In this document: one piece after another, positions 13,201 through 19,445 of the stretch
How the letters are laid out: each line of letters opens with the position of its first letter
How positions within the stretch are numbered: the first letter of the stretch is position 1
IMG/VR virus record: IMGVR_UViG_3300030012_001297
Coordinates: 1-22,762 of that record
DNA from: a virus
Direction: 5' to 3' (one strand)
DNA: 22,762 nucleotides
Made by a program: the position numbers and the translations under genes
Notes under the pieces: model-generated
Databases searched by the model: none
Seen by the model: only the letters and a program-made list of their open reading frames with translations
Told to the model about the DNA's origin: nothing

Positions 13201-13250
13201 AGCGTTTTTAAGCGTTCGTTTTAAGCGTTGTTTTAGCGCATTTAAGCAAT
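13201..13250 (-). repeat. Phased AGCG-TTTTA repeats before the tape measure gene
   Basis: On the plus strand, units beginning AGCG (last one AGCA) and followed by a T-rich stretch start at 13201, 13211, 13224, 13235 and 13245 (spacing 10, 13, 11, 10). On the minus strand this reads as repeated (A)ACGCT separated by AAAA runs, ending 5 bp before the ATG. The spacing is close to one helical turn, like an operator or iteron array. It lies in the 13197-13325 gap, which otherwise holds only a promoter-like box and no ORF. Confidence 0.6.
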
Positions 13251-13303
13251 TATCACCCGTCTGTCGTATATATACCCTAAAAAGTTTAGTTCTTTTATTA
13301 GAG

Positions 13304-13311
13304 CAAATTTA
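13304..13311 (-). promoter_or_regulatory. Candidate -7 box upstream of the tape measure gene
   Basis: TAAATTTG on the minus strand matches the Bacteroidetes -7 consensus TAnnTTTG. No convincing TTG appears 17-23 nt upstream. A start here would give a leader of about 100 nt carrying the phased repeats. Such boxes are expected by chance every 1-2 kb in this composition, so only the intergenic position supports it. Confidence 0.35.
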
Positions 13312-13325
13312 CTAGATAAGGGTTT

Positions 13326-13649
13326 TTAGTCATTTTCGTTGTTTTCTGGAATCTCGATTTTGTACTTTTTGACTGCATATTCAGCAGCTTTTTTGCGTTT
13401 TTCGAGTTCCATTTTTTCTTCTTTTTTCTCCCATTCAAACCTCACCAAATCGGTTGGGTTTAGCTTGGAATTTTTCTTTTTGTGTGGCTGTAAAATCAAA
13501 CAAGCCAGCCATCTTGTCCTTTCCCATTCAAACCTTTCTTTCATTTGAAGTTGTTCATTTCGACCTCTCTGCAATAGAAAGAACTCGTGAAATGTTAAGC
13601 TCCAAAACTCTTTTGGGAGTAAGCCAAAACCGTATGCAATGGCTTCCAA
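13326..13649 (-). CDS. Tail assembly chaperone, frameshift extension (gpT-like)
   Basis: The frame starts at a TTG (13649) with no ATG and no independent leader, but it is open upstream across the end of the previous gene in the -1 frame. Reading through gives IDWDDLEAIAYGFGLLPKEF followed by WSLTFHEFFLLQRGR, matching the D(W)D.L...A.G.LGL.P..FW.LT..E(L/F) pattern of the gpT-type part of tail chaperones. The C-terminus is a long charged coiled coil (EKKEEKMELEKRKKAAEYAV). It is most likely made only as a roughly 228-aa G-T fusion by -1 frameshifting; TTG initiation is the alternative. Confidence 0.72.
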   Translation of the reverse strand: MEAIAYGFGLLPKEFWSLTFHEFFLLQRGRNEQLQMKERFEWERTRWLACLILQPHKKKNSKLNPTDLVRFEWEKKEEKMELEKRKKAAEYAVKKYKIEIPENNEND

Positions 13650-13660
13650 ATCATCCCAAT

Positions 13661-13690
13661 CTATTTTTTCTTTTGAGGAGTTTTTTTCTC
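13661..13690 (-). promoter_or_regulatory. Candidate -1 programmed frameshift site
   Basis: In the 0 frame the last codons read GAG AAA AAA ACT CCT CAA AAG AAA AAA TAG. Two G-AAA-AAA runs, the second directly before the stop, allow Lys-tRNA to slip back one base onto AAA. The -1 frame is open through both. Slipping at either gives a fusion of about 228 aa. Neither is a perfect X-XXY-YYZ heptamer, because the base before the A run is G. Confidence 0.6.
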
Positions 13691-14011
13691 CTCTTTTTCG
13701 TTTCCCTCGTCTTTGAATTTTGCAGAAAACTGTTCTCCGAATACATCAAAACACTTTTGTAGTGCTTCGAAGTCCTCATCTAAAATATCTGCAATATCCT
13801 CAATTGTCAAATCAAAATCTTTTCCAGCTACTCTTGCTCCGTCTTGCAATCCAGCAAGGATAAGCTGACAGGCATCGTCTAAAGATATATCTTGACCTAA
13901 CTTGTCAAGGTCTTGCAAACTTGTGTTTGTTCTTTTACAATAAATTCTAAGAGCGTTCATTCCGAATCTAATCGGATAGTCTTTTTCGTTGAGTAATATA
14001 ACTTCATACAT
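13661..14011 (-). CDS. Tail assembly chaperone (gpG-like)
   Basis: The product has 116 residues: MYEVILLNEKDYPIRFGMNA, then LRIYCKRTNTSLQDLDKLGQ, LILAGLQDGARVAGKDFDLT and IEDIADILDEDFEALQKCFD, ending in a Lys/Glu-rich tail. The opening (P.(R)FGMNAL..Y...(T)..SL.DL) is typical of siphophage tail chaperones of the TAC_12 kind. It lies between the tail tube and tape measure genes, as expected. The chaperone coats the tape measure during tail assembly and is absent from mature virions. Its ATG lies 2 bp from one arm of a 10-bp inverted repeat. Confidence 0.8.
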   Translation of the reverse strand: MYEVILLNEKDYPIRFGMNALRIYCKRTNTSLQDLDKLGQDISLDDACQLILAGLQDGARVAGKDFDLTIEDIADILDEDFEALQKCFDVFGEQFSAKFKDEGNEKEEKKTPQKKK

Positions 14012-14012
14012 T

Positions 14013-14073
14013 TTTCGTTGGTTTTAAAAGTTAAGTTGATGGAGAGAGCCGAAGCCCATCCCCACCAACGAAA
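14013..14073 (-). promoter_or_regulatory. Intergenic stem-loop after the tail tube gene
   Basis: The 66-bp gap holds a perfect 10-bp inverted repeat (TTTCGTTGGT at 14013-14022, ACCAACGAAA at 14064-14073) enclosing a smaller GATGG/CCATC stem (14038-14042, 14056-14060). Its loop contains GAGCCGAAGC on the plus strand. In RNA the outer arm ends 2 nt before the chaperone ATG, so folding could limit its translation relative to the abundant tube protein. There is no T tract at the 3' side, so it is not a standard terminator. Confidence 0.62.
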
Positions 14074-14077
14074 TAAA

Positions 14078-14509
14078 TTAAATAGAATTTTGAGTTAATG
14101 TTCCAGTCCCTTCAATAGATACTGAATAAGTTGGAGCATCTTCTACTCCTCCTGTCATCTCTAAAGAAGTTATGAAACCAGAACCGCTATAAGTGTAATC
14201 ACCAGAAGCTGGAGAAGCCAAGCCAAAAACAAAAGTTACAGAAGTTCTTGCCATCATTTGAGTAAACAATTCATCTGGTTCAGTGTCAGCAGCAACACCA
14301 GCGAAGTCCATCAATCCATCAGCAGAAAGTGAGAAAGACTTTTGTCCTCCTATAATATCTCTAAAACCTCCAGAGTCTTTTGTTGATGTGTCAATTGCAT
14401 CTACATTCACTGACAAAGAGCAGCTTGTAGCGTGCATTAATTTTGCGTTAGACCCCCCACTTGACGGGCTAACTGTTAGGATTAAATCCGTTCCGTTAAA
14501 AATAGCCAT
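14078..14509 (-). CDS. Major tail tube protein
   Basis: The product has 143 residues: AIFNGTDLILTVSPSSGGSN, HATSCSLSVNVDAIDTSTKD, SGGFRDIIGGQKSFSLSADG, then YTYSGSGFITSLEMTGGVED and TYSVSIEGTGTL. The ordered beta strands with D.(S)TKDS.G(F)....G.(K)SFS.S(A/C)DG and the final G.E...(T)(Y)S(V/I)S..G(T)G(T) are the pattern of TP901-1/gpV-type tail tube proteins. It forms the tail tube as stacked hexamers. The position is as expected, after tail completion genes and before the chaperone. It is followed by a stem-loop. Confidence 0.85.
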   Translation of the reverse strand: MAIFNGTDLILTVSPSSGGSNAKLMHATSCSLSVNVDAIDTSTKDSGGFRDIIGGQKSFSLSADGLMDFAGVAADTEPDELFTQMMARTSVTFVFGLASPASGDYTYSGSGFITSLEMTGGVEDAPTYSVSIEGTGTLTQNSI

Positions 14510-14536
14510 TTTTCTTTTTTTTTTAGTTATTAATTA

Positions 14537-14713
14537 TTAGCTAATGTCTAAGTCTGAAGGGGTGTCCTTCTTTTTAGATTTTTTTTTCGTTGTGTCTATT
14601 GCATCGTGAAAGTTTAGAAAGTTTCGAACAGTTCTAGGTACTTCGTAAGTTTCGCCCTTCTTATATTCAATACCTCTACACTCGATGTCTTTTTTTATTT
14701 TTACTTTATACAT
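14537..14713 (-). CDS. Small lysine-rich protein, 58 aa
   Basis: The ATG at 14713 follows the upstream stop by 3 bp and the frame ends at TAA 14539-14537. The product has 58 residues: a compact N-terminal part (MYKVKIKKDIECRGIEYKKG, ETYEVPRTVRNF) and a charged tail (TTKKKSKKKDTPSDLDIS). The ..(K)(G)(E)(T)Y(E)V.....N(F)L..(H)(D)A.. pattern is like small SH3-like or head-tail-associated proteins encoded between tail completion and tail tube genes in some siphophages, but no family is certain. It fills a 207-bp gap exactly, which supports it. Confidence 0.68.
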   Translation of the reverse strand: MYKVKIKKDIECRGIEYKKGETYEVPRTVRNFLNFHDAIDTTKKKSKKKDTPSDLDIS

Positions 14714-14716
14714 ATC

Positions 14717-15115
14717 TTATCTATTTATGTTAAATCTGAAATCCATTGCTACATAGTGGATTCCGTCATCTCCAAATTTATCATCGAAAACATCGTTAGC
14801 ATCTTCAAAGAAGCATTTGTCTATCTCGACTCCTTCGACTGTTCCTGTCTTATAATCTAAAGCATTTCTAACCTCAGCAGATAAGTCTTGAGCTTCAGCG
14901 TAAGTAGTGCCGAAAGAAGTTATCTGGCATCTTACATAGTCGTATGTCGAAACTCCGTTCTTTGTATTGTTAGGAGTGGTGTCAATTATAAAATAAGTAA
15001 TTGCTGGCATAGTTTCTCCAAATGGTATCTTTTGAGGAAATATCCTAGAACCAACATAGTTAGAAACTCCAGCAGTGTTTCTCAATATAGAACTTATTGC
15101 TTTTCCTATATCCAT
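14717..15115 (-). CDS. Tail completion protein (DUF3168-type)
   Basis: The product has 132 residues. IGKAISSILRNTAGVSNYVG is followed by SRIFPQKIPFGETMPAITYF, then NGVSTYDYVRCQITSFGTTY and AEAQDLSAEVRNALD, ending GIHYVAMDFRFNI. The I...L...(AV)..(V)G.RI(F/Y)P...P......PAI.Y and (Q)I..(F)...Y.EA..L...(V)R.AL pattern is DUF3168, the tail terminator or completion family (compare HK97 gp10-gp11 region proteins). It caps the tail tube at the head-proximal end. Coupled to its neighbours by TAATG and a 3-bp gap. Confidence 0.82.
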   Translation of the reverse strand: MDIGKAISSILRNTAGVSNYVGSRIFPQKIPFGETMPAITYFIIDTTPNNTKNGVSTYDYVRCQITSFGTTYAEAQDLSAEVRNALDYKTGTVEGVEIDKCFFEDANDVFDDKFGDDGIHYVAMDFRFNINR

Positions 15116-15561
15116 TATAAACCTTTCTTTTTAAATCTTCTATCAATAATACCTCTCAAACTTGGAATGATTGAATTTGCAACTTGTTGACCTGTTTCTT
15201 TCAAAGTTTTATCTAAATATCTCTCTCCAGCTTTTCCATCTTTTCCGTACTCGATATAATACATATATCCAGTTGGAAGTTTACTATTTTGCTTTCCTGT
15301 GGATGTTTTTCTTGGACCTACTCCAACAATCGGAGCTTTACTTTTTGCTGTTTTTACATTGAAAAGTCCAATAGACTTATACAAATCCCCACTATCTCTA
15401 TGTTCTTTTAAATATCCTTTTAATTTTTTGACAGATGGTTTGAGTGCTTTTCTCATTGCTTGGCGCACAATAGTTTTTGTACCTCTATCAAATGGAAGAA
15501 GTTTATCCAAGTCCTTTTGGATTTGGCGCAATTCTTTTTCATCAACTTCAAGCGTAATCAT
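15115..15561 (-). CDS. HK97 gp10-type head-tail component
   Basis: The product has 148 residues: LRQIQKDLDKLLPFDRGTKT, VRQAMRKALKPSVKKLKGYL, SGDLYKSIGLFNVKTAKSKA, GTGKQN-like linker, then MYYIEYGKDGKAGERYLDKT. The R.A..(K)A..P.......(R)......SG.L..S(I) and (Y)....E(Y/F)G......(P/R)(F/Y)(L/M)..(A/T) pattern is that of the HK97 gp10 / minor tail completion family. It acts at the junction between connector and tail. TAATG couplings lie at both ends. Confidence 0.8.
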   Translation of the reverse strand: MITLEVDEKELRQIQKDLDKLLPFDRGTKTIVRQAMRKALKPSVKKLKGYLKEHRDSGDLYKSIGLFNVKTAKSKAPIVGVGPRKTSTGKQNSKLPTGYMYYIEYGKDGKAGERYLDKTLKETGQQVANSIIPSLRGIIDRRFKKKGL

Positions 15562-15887
15562 TAGTCAGTTGTTTTTTCTTCTACTCTTAAAATCAATCCT
15601 TCTTTTCTTCCTATCTCCTCAACAGAACGAATGAACCAATCTTTTGAGTTGTATTCAATATAATGTTTTGGAGAAATTTGTATATCAGAACGATAACGAA
15701 TTGTCATCTTTGCTGGAGCAGTTCCAATAAAAGTGTCTGCTTCATAACCAACTTTTCCCTTTTCAAATTCAAACCTTGCATAAACAGAAGCTAATGTTGA
15801 ATTACTTGCAATGTTTTCACCATAAGCATCCTGCGTGAATGTAGCTTGTTTTATCACTACCAACCTATCTAGTTTGCCTATGTTCAT
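15561..15887 (-). CDS. Head closure / head-tail joining protein
   Basis: The product has 108 residues: KLDRLVVIKQATFTQDAYGE, SVYARFEFEKGKVGYEADTF, AKMTIRYRSDIQISPKHYIE, YNSKDWFIRSVEEIGRKEGL. The LD..(V/I).I....(T)(Q)D.(Y)GE, V(Y/W)A..E...G.E......(T)........IRYR.(D)I.......(I).(Y)....(W)(F/Y)I..(V).E...(R)(E/K) pattern is that of the SPP1 gp16/HK97 gp7-like head-tail adaptor family. It seals the connector after packaging. Coupled to both neighbours by TAATG. Confidence 0.82.
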   Translation of the reverse strand: MNIGKLDRLVVIKQATFTQDAYGENIASNSTLASVYARFEFEKGKVGYEADTFIGTAPAKMTIRYRSDIQISPKHYIEYNSKDWFIRSVEEIGRKEGLILRVEEKTTD

Positions 15888-16507
15888 TATCCTTGTACTC
15901 GATAAGGCATCAATAAGTATTCAGCCGATTGTGGTATCTCTTTATAAGTCCTATCACTAACAGTTTGTCTTGTTTCGTAATAAGTTCCAACCATCAAAAG
16001 AATAGCTTGTTTGATAGGTGCTGGAACTTGTGAAGCTGCACTAAATCCAAGAGTAAAATCTACAGTTACAGCATTTGGTTTGTCGTATGTACTTGGGATA
16101 GTTGCATCTGGTGCAAAGTAAATTCTTGCTGGCTTTATGCTACCATCAGCAAAATAATTAGCGGCAGCTAAAGATTGACTTGCATTGTTCTCATCAGAAT
16201 AAGTGATTGAGTTTATTGTCAAAGTTCTTAGCGTTCCTTTTAATAAGTTAAAATAATCTGGAAAAGCATCAATATCTAAAAACCAAGATTGTTCCATCAA
16301 AGCCAGATTCGTGTTATTCTCAGCAGCAGAAGTAGCCACATTGATAAGCGTTTCAATATAAGTGTCATCAGCTGTGAATGAACTATCAATTCGCAAATGT
16401 GTTTTTGCTTCTGCAACAGATACGGGAGTAAGTGTTGGAGCTGTTTTCAACCTCAACTTTCCATAACCTGTTGTTACTGCAATACCTAAATCTGTATTTG
16501 TTATCAT
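15887..16507 (-). CDS. Head-tail connector protein (HK97 gp6-like)
   Basis: The product has 206 residues: LRLKTAPTLTPVSVAEAKTH, LRIDSSFTADDTYIETLINV, AAENNTNLALMEQSWFLDID. The (P)(V)(S)(V/L)(A/E)EAK.HLR(I/V)......(DD).YI..LI..A....E..T(N).(A)L..Q(S/T)(W) signature defines the gp6-like adaptor. The C-terminus has PAPIKQAILLMVGTYYETRQ, the (P)..(I)(K/R)(Q/A)A(I/L)L.(L/M)(V)..(Y)(Y/W)..R family end. It forms the adaptor ring below the portal. It follows the capsid gene after a 56-bp gap with a hairpin. Confidence 0.85.
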   Translation of the reverse strand: MITNTDLGIAVTTGYGKLRLKTAPTLTPVSVAEAKTHLRIDSSFTADDTYIETLINVATSAAENNTNLALMEQSWFLDIDAFPDYFNLLKGTLRTLTINSITYSDENNASQSLAAANYFADGSIKPARIYFAPDATIPSTYDKPNAVTVDFTLGFSAASQVPAPIKQAILLMVGTYYETRQTVSDRTYKEIPQSAEYLLMPYRVQG

Positions 16508-16525
16508 ATCTTTTGTTGGTAAAAT

Positions 16526-16549
16526 GGAGGAGAGCCGAAACCCTCCTCC
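16526..16549 (-). promoter_or_regulatory. Stem-loop after the major capsid gene
   Basis: GGAGGAG (16549-16543 on the minus strand) pairs with CTCCTCC (16532-16526) in a perfect 7-bp stem around a 10-nt loop, 14 bp after the capsid stop; ATTTT follows. The loop and 3' arm share TTCGGCTCT with the stem-loop after the tail tube gene. A possible partial terminator or mRNA 3'-end stabiliser that lets the capsid be made in excess. Confidence 0.6.
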
Positions 16550-16563
16550 AGTATTTAAATCAA

Positions 16564-17787
16564 TTATGCTTCAATCAATGTAGCAAAAGCAGTATCATTT
16601 TGTACTGCATCACCATCAATCAAAGAAGTTAAAACATAGCGAGGTTCACCAGTTCCAGCGTTAGTATAAATGTCATAAATCACATCTAAACCACCAAACT
16701 GAGCAATGTGAACTTTAGAGAAATCTCCAAAAAGTGCGTGTTCTTTTCCAGCTACTCCAGAAGCAGCAACATTACTAGAAATGAATGTAAAATATCCATT
16801 TGCAGTCTTATCTCTGTTATCATACAAAGCAGACACACCAGTTACTTGAACTGCGTTTTTAACAGCAGTGTATGCATCTAAGTCCATTAAGTAAGCCATT
16901 CTAGCACCTTCTAATTGTACGCCGTTACCTAAAACAGTTGTTTCAAGAGCAGTCAATGAAGAAGCAGAAACAGCAGCAGTTGAGCCAGCAGCAGCATCAG
17001 CAAAGATAGAAGCTGGAGCGTTTGAAACATCTGAAGTATCTAATAAAGCATTCTCCAAAGCAGATGCAACGGATTGAGCCATATTTCTTTGTAAAGCAGC
17101 TTCGATAGAAGCGTTTTGAGTAATAGCTTCAGCAGAAACATTCACGATAGAAATAAGTTTCTTTGGGCTTAATGTTACGCTAGTAGCAGTACCATTTGCC
17201 GTAGGAGCATTACCACCCGTTTCAGCAACGAAACCAGAGTTGATTGAGCTAAAAACTGGAAACTTCATATTGTTCACACCTGAATAGAAGTTTGCGCCAG
17301 CAGAAGCAAGAACTAAGTTTGATTCTAATTGGTCAGTCCAAGGCATCACTTCAGTAGCGTTTCCAGCAGCAGTAGCAACAGCAGCACGAGTCAAAACAGA
17401 AGCTGGAATTCCTATACCTTTGAAAGATTGTCCAGTGTAACGAGATTCGTTTCTAGCTTCTTGGTCCATTTCTTTCACTAATCCAGATAATCTACCAGAT
17501 GCAGCTTGTGCTAAAGCTTCTTGGAATGAATAATTACGAATTTCTGAAGGTGTGTTTTCTTCAGAAACTGGCTCTGACTTTGCAGCTTTGTTTGCTTGTA
17601 ATGCTTCAAATGAAGCAGCTCTTTTAGCCATACTCTCTAAAGAGTCAGCTTTTTCATTTAGAGAATCAAATTCTTTAGTTTCTGAATCAGTAAGCTCACG
17701 ACCCTCAACTTTCGCTGAGTCAACGATTGCTTCCATATTTTCAACAACTGAAGCTCTCTCCTCTGTGTAGAATTTAGATGTTTTCAT
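16564..17787 (-). CDS. Major capsid protein, HK97 fold
   Basis: The product has 407 residues. Residues about 1-100 form a charged coiled-coil delta (scaffold) domain (TEERASVVENMEAIVDSAKV, ETKEFDSLNEKADSLESMAK), expected to be cut off by the protease. After a linker come capsid motifs: MPWTDQLESNLVLASAGANF, MKFPVFSSINSGFVAETGG, VTLSPKKLISIVNVSAEAIT, RNMAQSVASALENALLD, then GARMAYLMDLDAYTAVKNA, HALFGDFSKVHIAQFGGLDV. These match the HK97-type spine helix, E-loop region and P domain. The absence of a separate scaffold gene agrees with the delta-domain arrangement. It is followed by a hairpin. Confidence 0.93.
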   Translation of the reverse strand: MKTSKFYTEERASVVENMEAIVDSAKVEGRELTDSETKEFDSLNEKADSLESMAKRAASFEALQANKAAKSEPVSEENTPSEIRNYSFQEALAQAASGRLSGLVKEMDQEARNESRYTGQSFKGIGIPASVLTRAAVATAAGNATEVMPWTDQLESNLVLASAGANFYSGVNNMKFPVFSSINSGFVAETGGNAPTANGTATSVTLSPKKLISIVNVSAEAITQNASIEAALQRNMAQSVASALENALLDTSDVSNAPASIFADAAAGSTAAVSASSLTALETTVLGNGVQLEGARMAYLMDLDAYTAVKNAVQVTGVSALYDNRDKTANGYFTFISSNVAASGVAGKEHALFGDFSKVHIAQFGGLDVIYDIYTNAGTGEPRYVLTSLIDGDAVQNDTAFATLIEA

Positions 17788-17810
17788 CTTTTTTTCAGTT
17801 TTTAAAATTA

Positions 17811-19445
17811 TTACTTTTTATTTATGATTGACAAACGCAACTCAGCGAGAGAGCGTTTAGTTAAATCCTTGTCCTCTTTCTCTCTTTCTTCCTTCTCTTT
17901 TTCAAGGTTCTCTTTCATAACCTTTTCTTCTTCTGTTTTTTTCCATTCTTCCATCGAACGAAGTGCAACAGATGCTTCTTCATAAGCTGGATAAGTGACA
18001 GCACTTACATCGTACAAACGAGATACTTTGTTGATAGTTCTTATATTCATTCCATCTCTAACCTCCCAAGAGTCATCTTCAACAACAAATGCAAAAGAAC
18101 TCTGATTGATTGTTCCGTTTCTCATTAGCTCTACTAAGTCACGACCTAATGAAGTGTTTGCAACTCTAGCTTCATATTTTAAACCTCTTTCATCAGTAGA
18201 TAAGCGAAGTGTTCCGTTTGTTGTTCTAGCTAAAGGAAGTCCATCGTGATTGATTAAGAAACGAACATCGTCCTCTAAGCGACCATCAAAAGCACCTTCA
18301 GCAATAATCTCTCTAAAACCACCAAGCTCGTTTGAAAGAGTATTGAACACGCTTCCATAACCAACAACAACATTGTCATCTCCTTCTTGTCTTAGCTCTA
18401 AGTCTTGAACATTAAATGTTCTTATCTCTTTGTTTGGGTTAGAACGATAGCCCATTGGCTTGTCATCTTCTTCATCGTGTCCTTCGATATGGTCGTTTTC
18501 TTCCATTATCTCAGATTCCATAGCAGCTTTTATTTCATCGTGTGAGTTGAAAGGCATATAATAAGTAACACCGTCAAGAGTGTGTTCGTGATGTCCTTCT
18601 CCTCCCATCTCTTTTGCTATTTCTTCTGCTTCTTCAATGGTTGTGTAAAGTGGCATCTCGATTCCATCTGTTATCATTGTGCCTACTAAATCTCTGTTTT
18701 CTTTTTCCATAACTATAATAAGTTTTTCTTCCATCTCCTCCCTAACTGGATGATTCGGAGGAAGTAAATCTGTATCGTGTTTGCCGCCTTGAAACCTTCC
18801 TTTTCTTAATGCGAAAAGAAAAGAATTTACTCTTGAGTAACCCCATTGCTCTGGACTTCCAACATTTGGTCTTACGCTTTGAGGGTTTGTCTTATAAGCT
18901 CCGATTCCTCTTTCCATAACCTTAACCAGTTTGTTAAGCGTTACTCTTGGATTCCAAGCAACATCCAAATCTTTTACTTTTTCGTTGTGTTCTTCAACTT
19001 TATTTTCAAGCGCTTTCATTACAGTTTCGTTCAACTGCTTTTCTTCTTTTTTACCCTCTAGCTTTTTTGTCATTTCTAAAATAACATCCTTCATTCCTTG
19101 CTCTCCTAGAACTCCAATCGTTCCCCACTTCATTTGAGCTACAACACCACCAATGTTTGACAAGTTTGGTTCGGTGTCCCCTTCAAATTGTTTTCCATCT
19201 TCAAAGTGTCTAGCAATCCACGCTTCTCTTTCTTTTATCCACTCTAAAACAGAAGGACTATCATCCCCATCCCTTGCTCTTTCCCACAGCTTGAAAGCTT
19301 CATTCCCTCTTATATTTCCTCCAGCTTTCCAAATCTCTGGAGTTTGTTCTTTTACATTAGAAGCAAAATCAAAATCAAACTGAGGATGGTTTGAGTTTCT
19401 AAGACTAATTTTTTTGTCCTCTCCTTTAGTTGGAAAATCAGTCAT
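17811..19445 (-). CDS. Prohead protease with two N-terminal extra domains, 544 aa
   Basis: The product has 544 residues, about 2.5 times the usual HK97 protease. Three regions are visible. Residues about 30-130 include PEIWKAGGNIRGNEAF, REAWIARHFEDG and GVVAQMKWGTIGVLGEQGMK. Residues about 150-330 include VTLNKLVKVMERGIGAYKTN, QWGYSRVNSFLFALRKGRFQ and HDTDLLPPNHPV, seen in other phage structural proteins. From about 341 comes the U35-type serine protease: VVGYGSVFNTLSNELGGFRE, NHDGLPLART with His400, NQSSFAF with Ser449/450, and LYDVSAVTYPAYEEASVALR supplying the third acidic residue. A Lys/Glu-rich coiled tail ends it. It should process capsid delta domains; the roles of the extra domains are unknown. 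It overlaps the portal gene by 8 bp. Confidence 0.88.
   Translation of the reverse strand: MTDFPTKGEDKKISLRNSNHPQFDFDFASNVKEQTPEIWKAGGNIRGNEAFKLWERARDGDDSPSVLEWIKEREAWIARHFEDGKQFEGDTEPNLSNIGGVVAQMKWGTIGVLGEQGMKDVILEMTKKLEGKKEEKQLNETVMKALENKVEEHNEKVKDLDVAWNPRVTLNKLVKVMERGIGAYKTNPQSVRPNVGSPEQWGYSRVNSFLFALRKGRFQGGKHDTDLLPPNHPVREEMEEKLIIVMEKENRDLVGTMITDGIEMPLYTTIEEAEEIAKEMGGEGHHEHTLDGVTYYMPFNSHDEIKAAMESEIMEENDHIEGHDEEDDKPMGYRSNPNKEIRTFNVQDLELRQEGDDNVVVGYGSVFNTLSNELGGFREIIAEGAFDGRLEDDVRFLINHDGLPLARTTNGTLRLSTDERGLKYEARVANTSLGRDLVELMRNGTINQSSFAFVVEDDSWEVRDGMNIRTINKVSRLYDVSAVTYPAYEEASVALRSMEEWKKTEEEKVMKENLEKEKEEREKEDKDLTKRSLAELRLSIINKK

Noticed and set aside
11346-17787. Abundance of CCAGCAGC/GCTGCTGG-like strings as a possible Chi-like or uptake motif
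   Set aside because: They sit in frame in alanine- and glycine-rich structural proteins and follow from GCT and GGA codon preference. No orientation or intergenic enrichment is visible.
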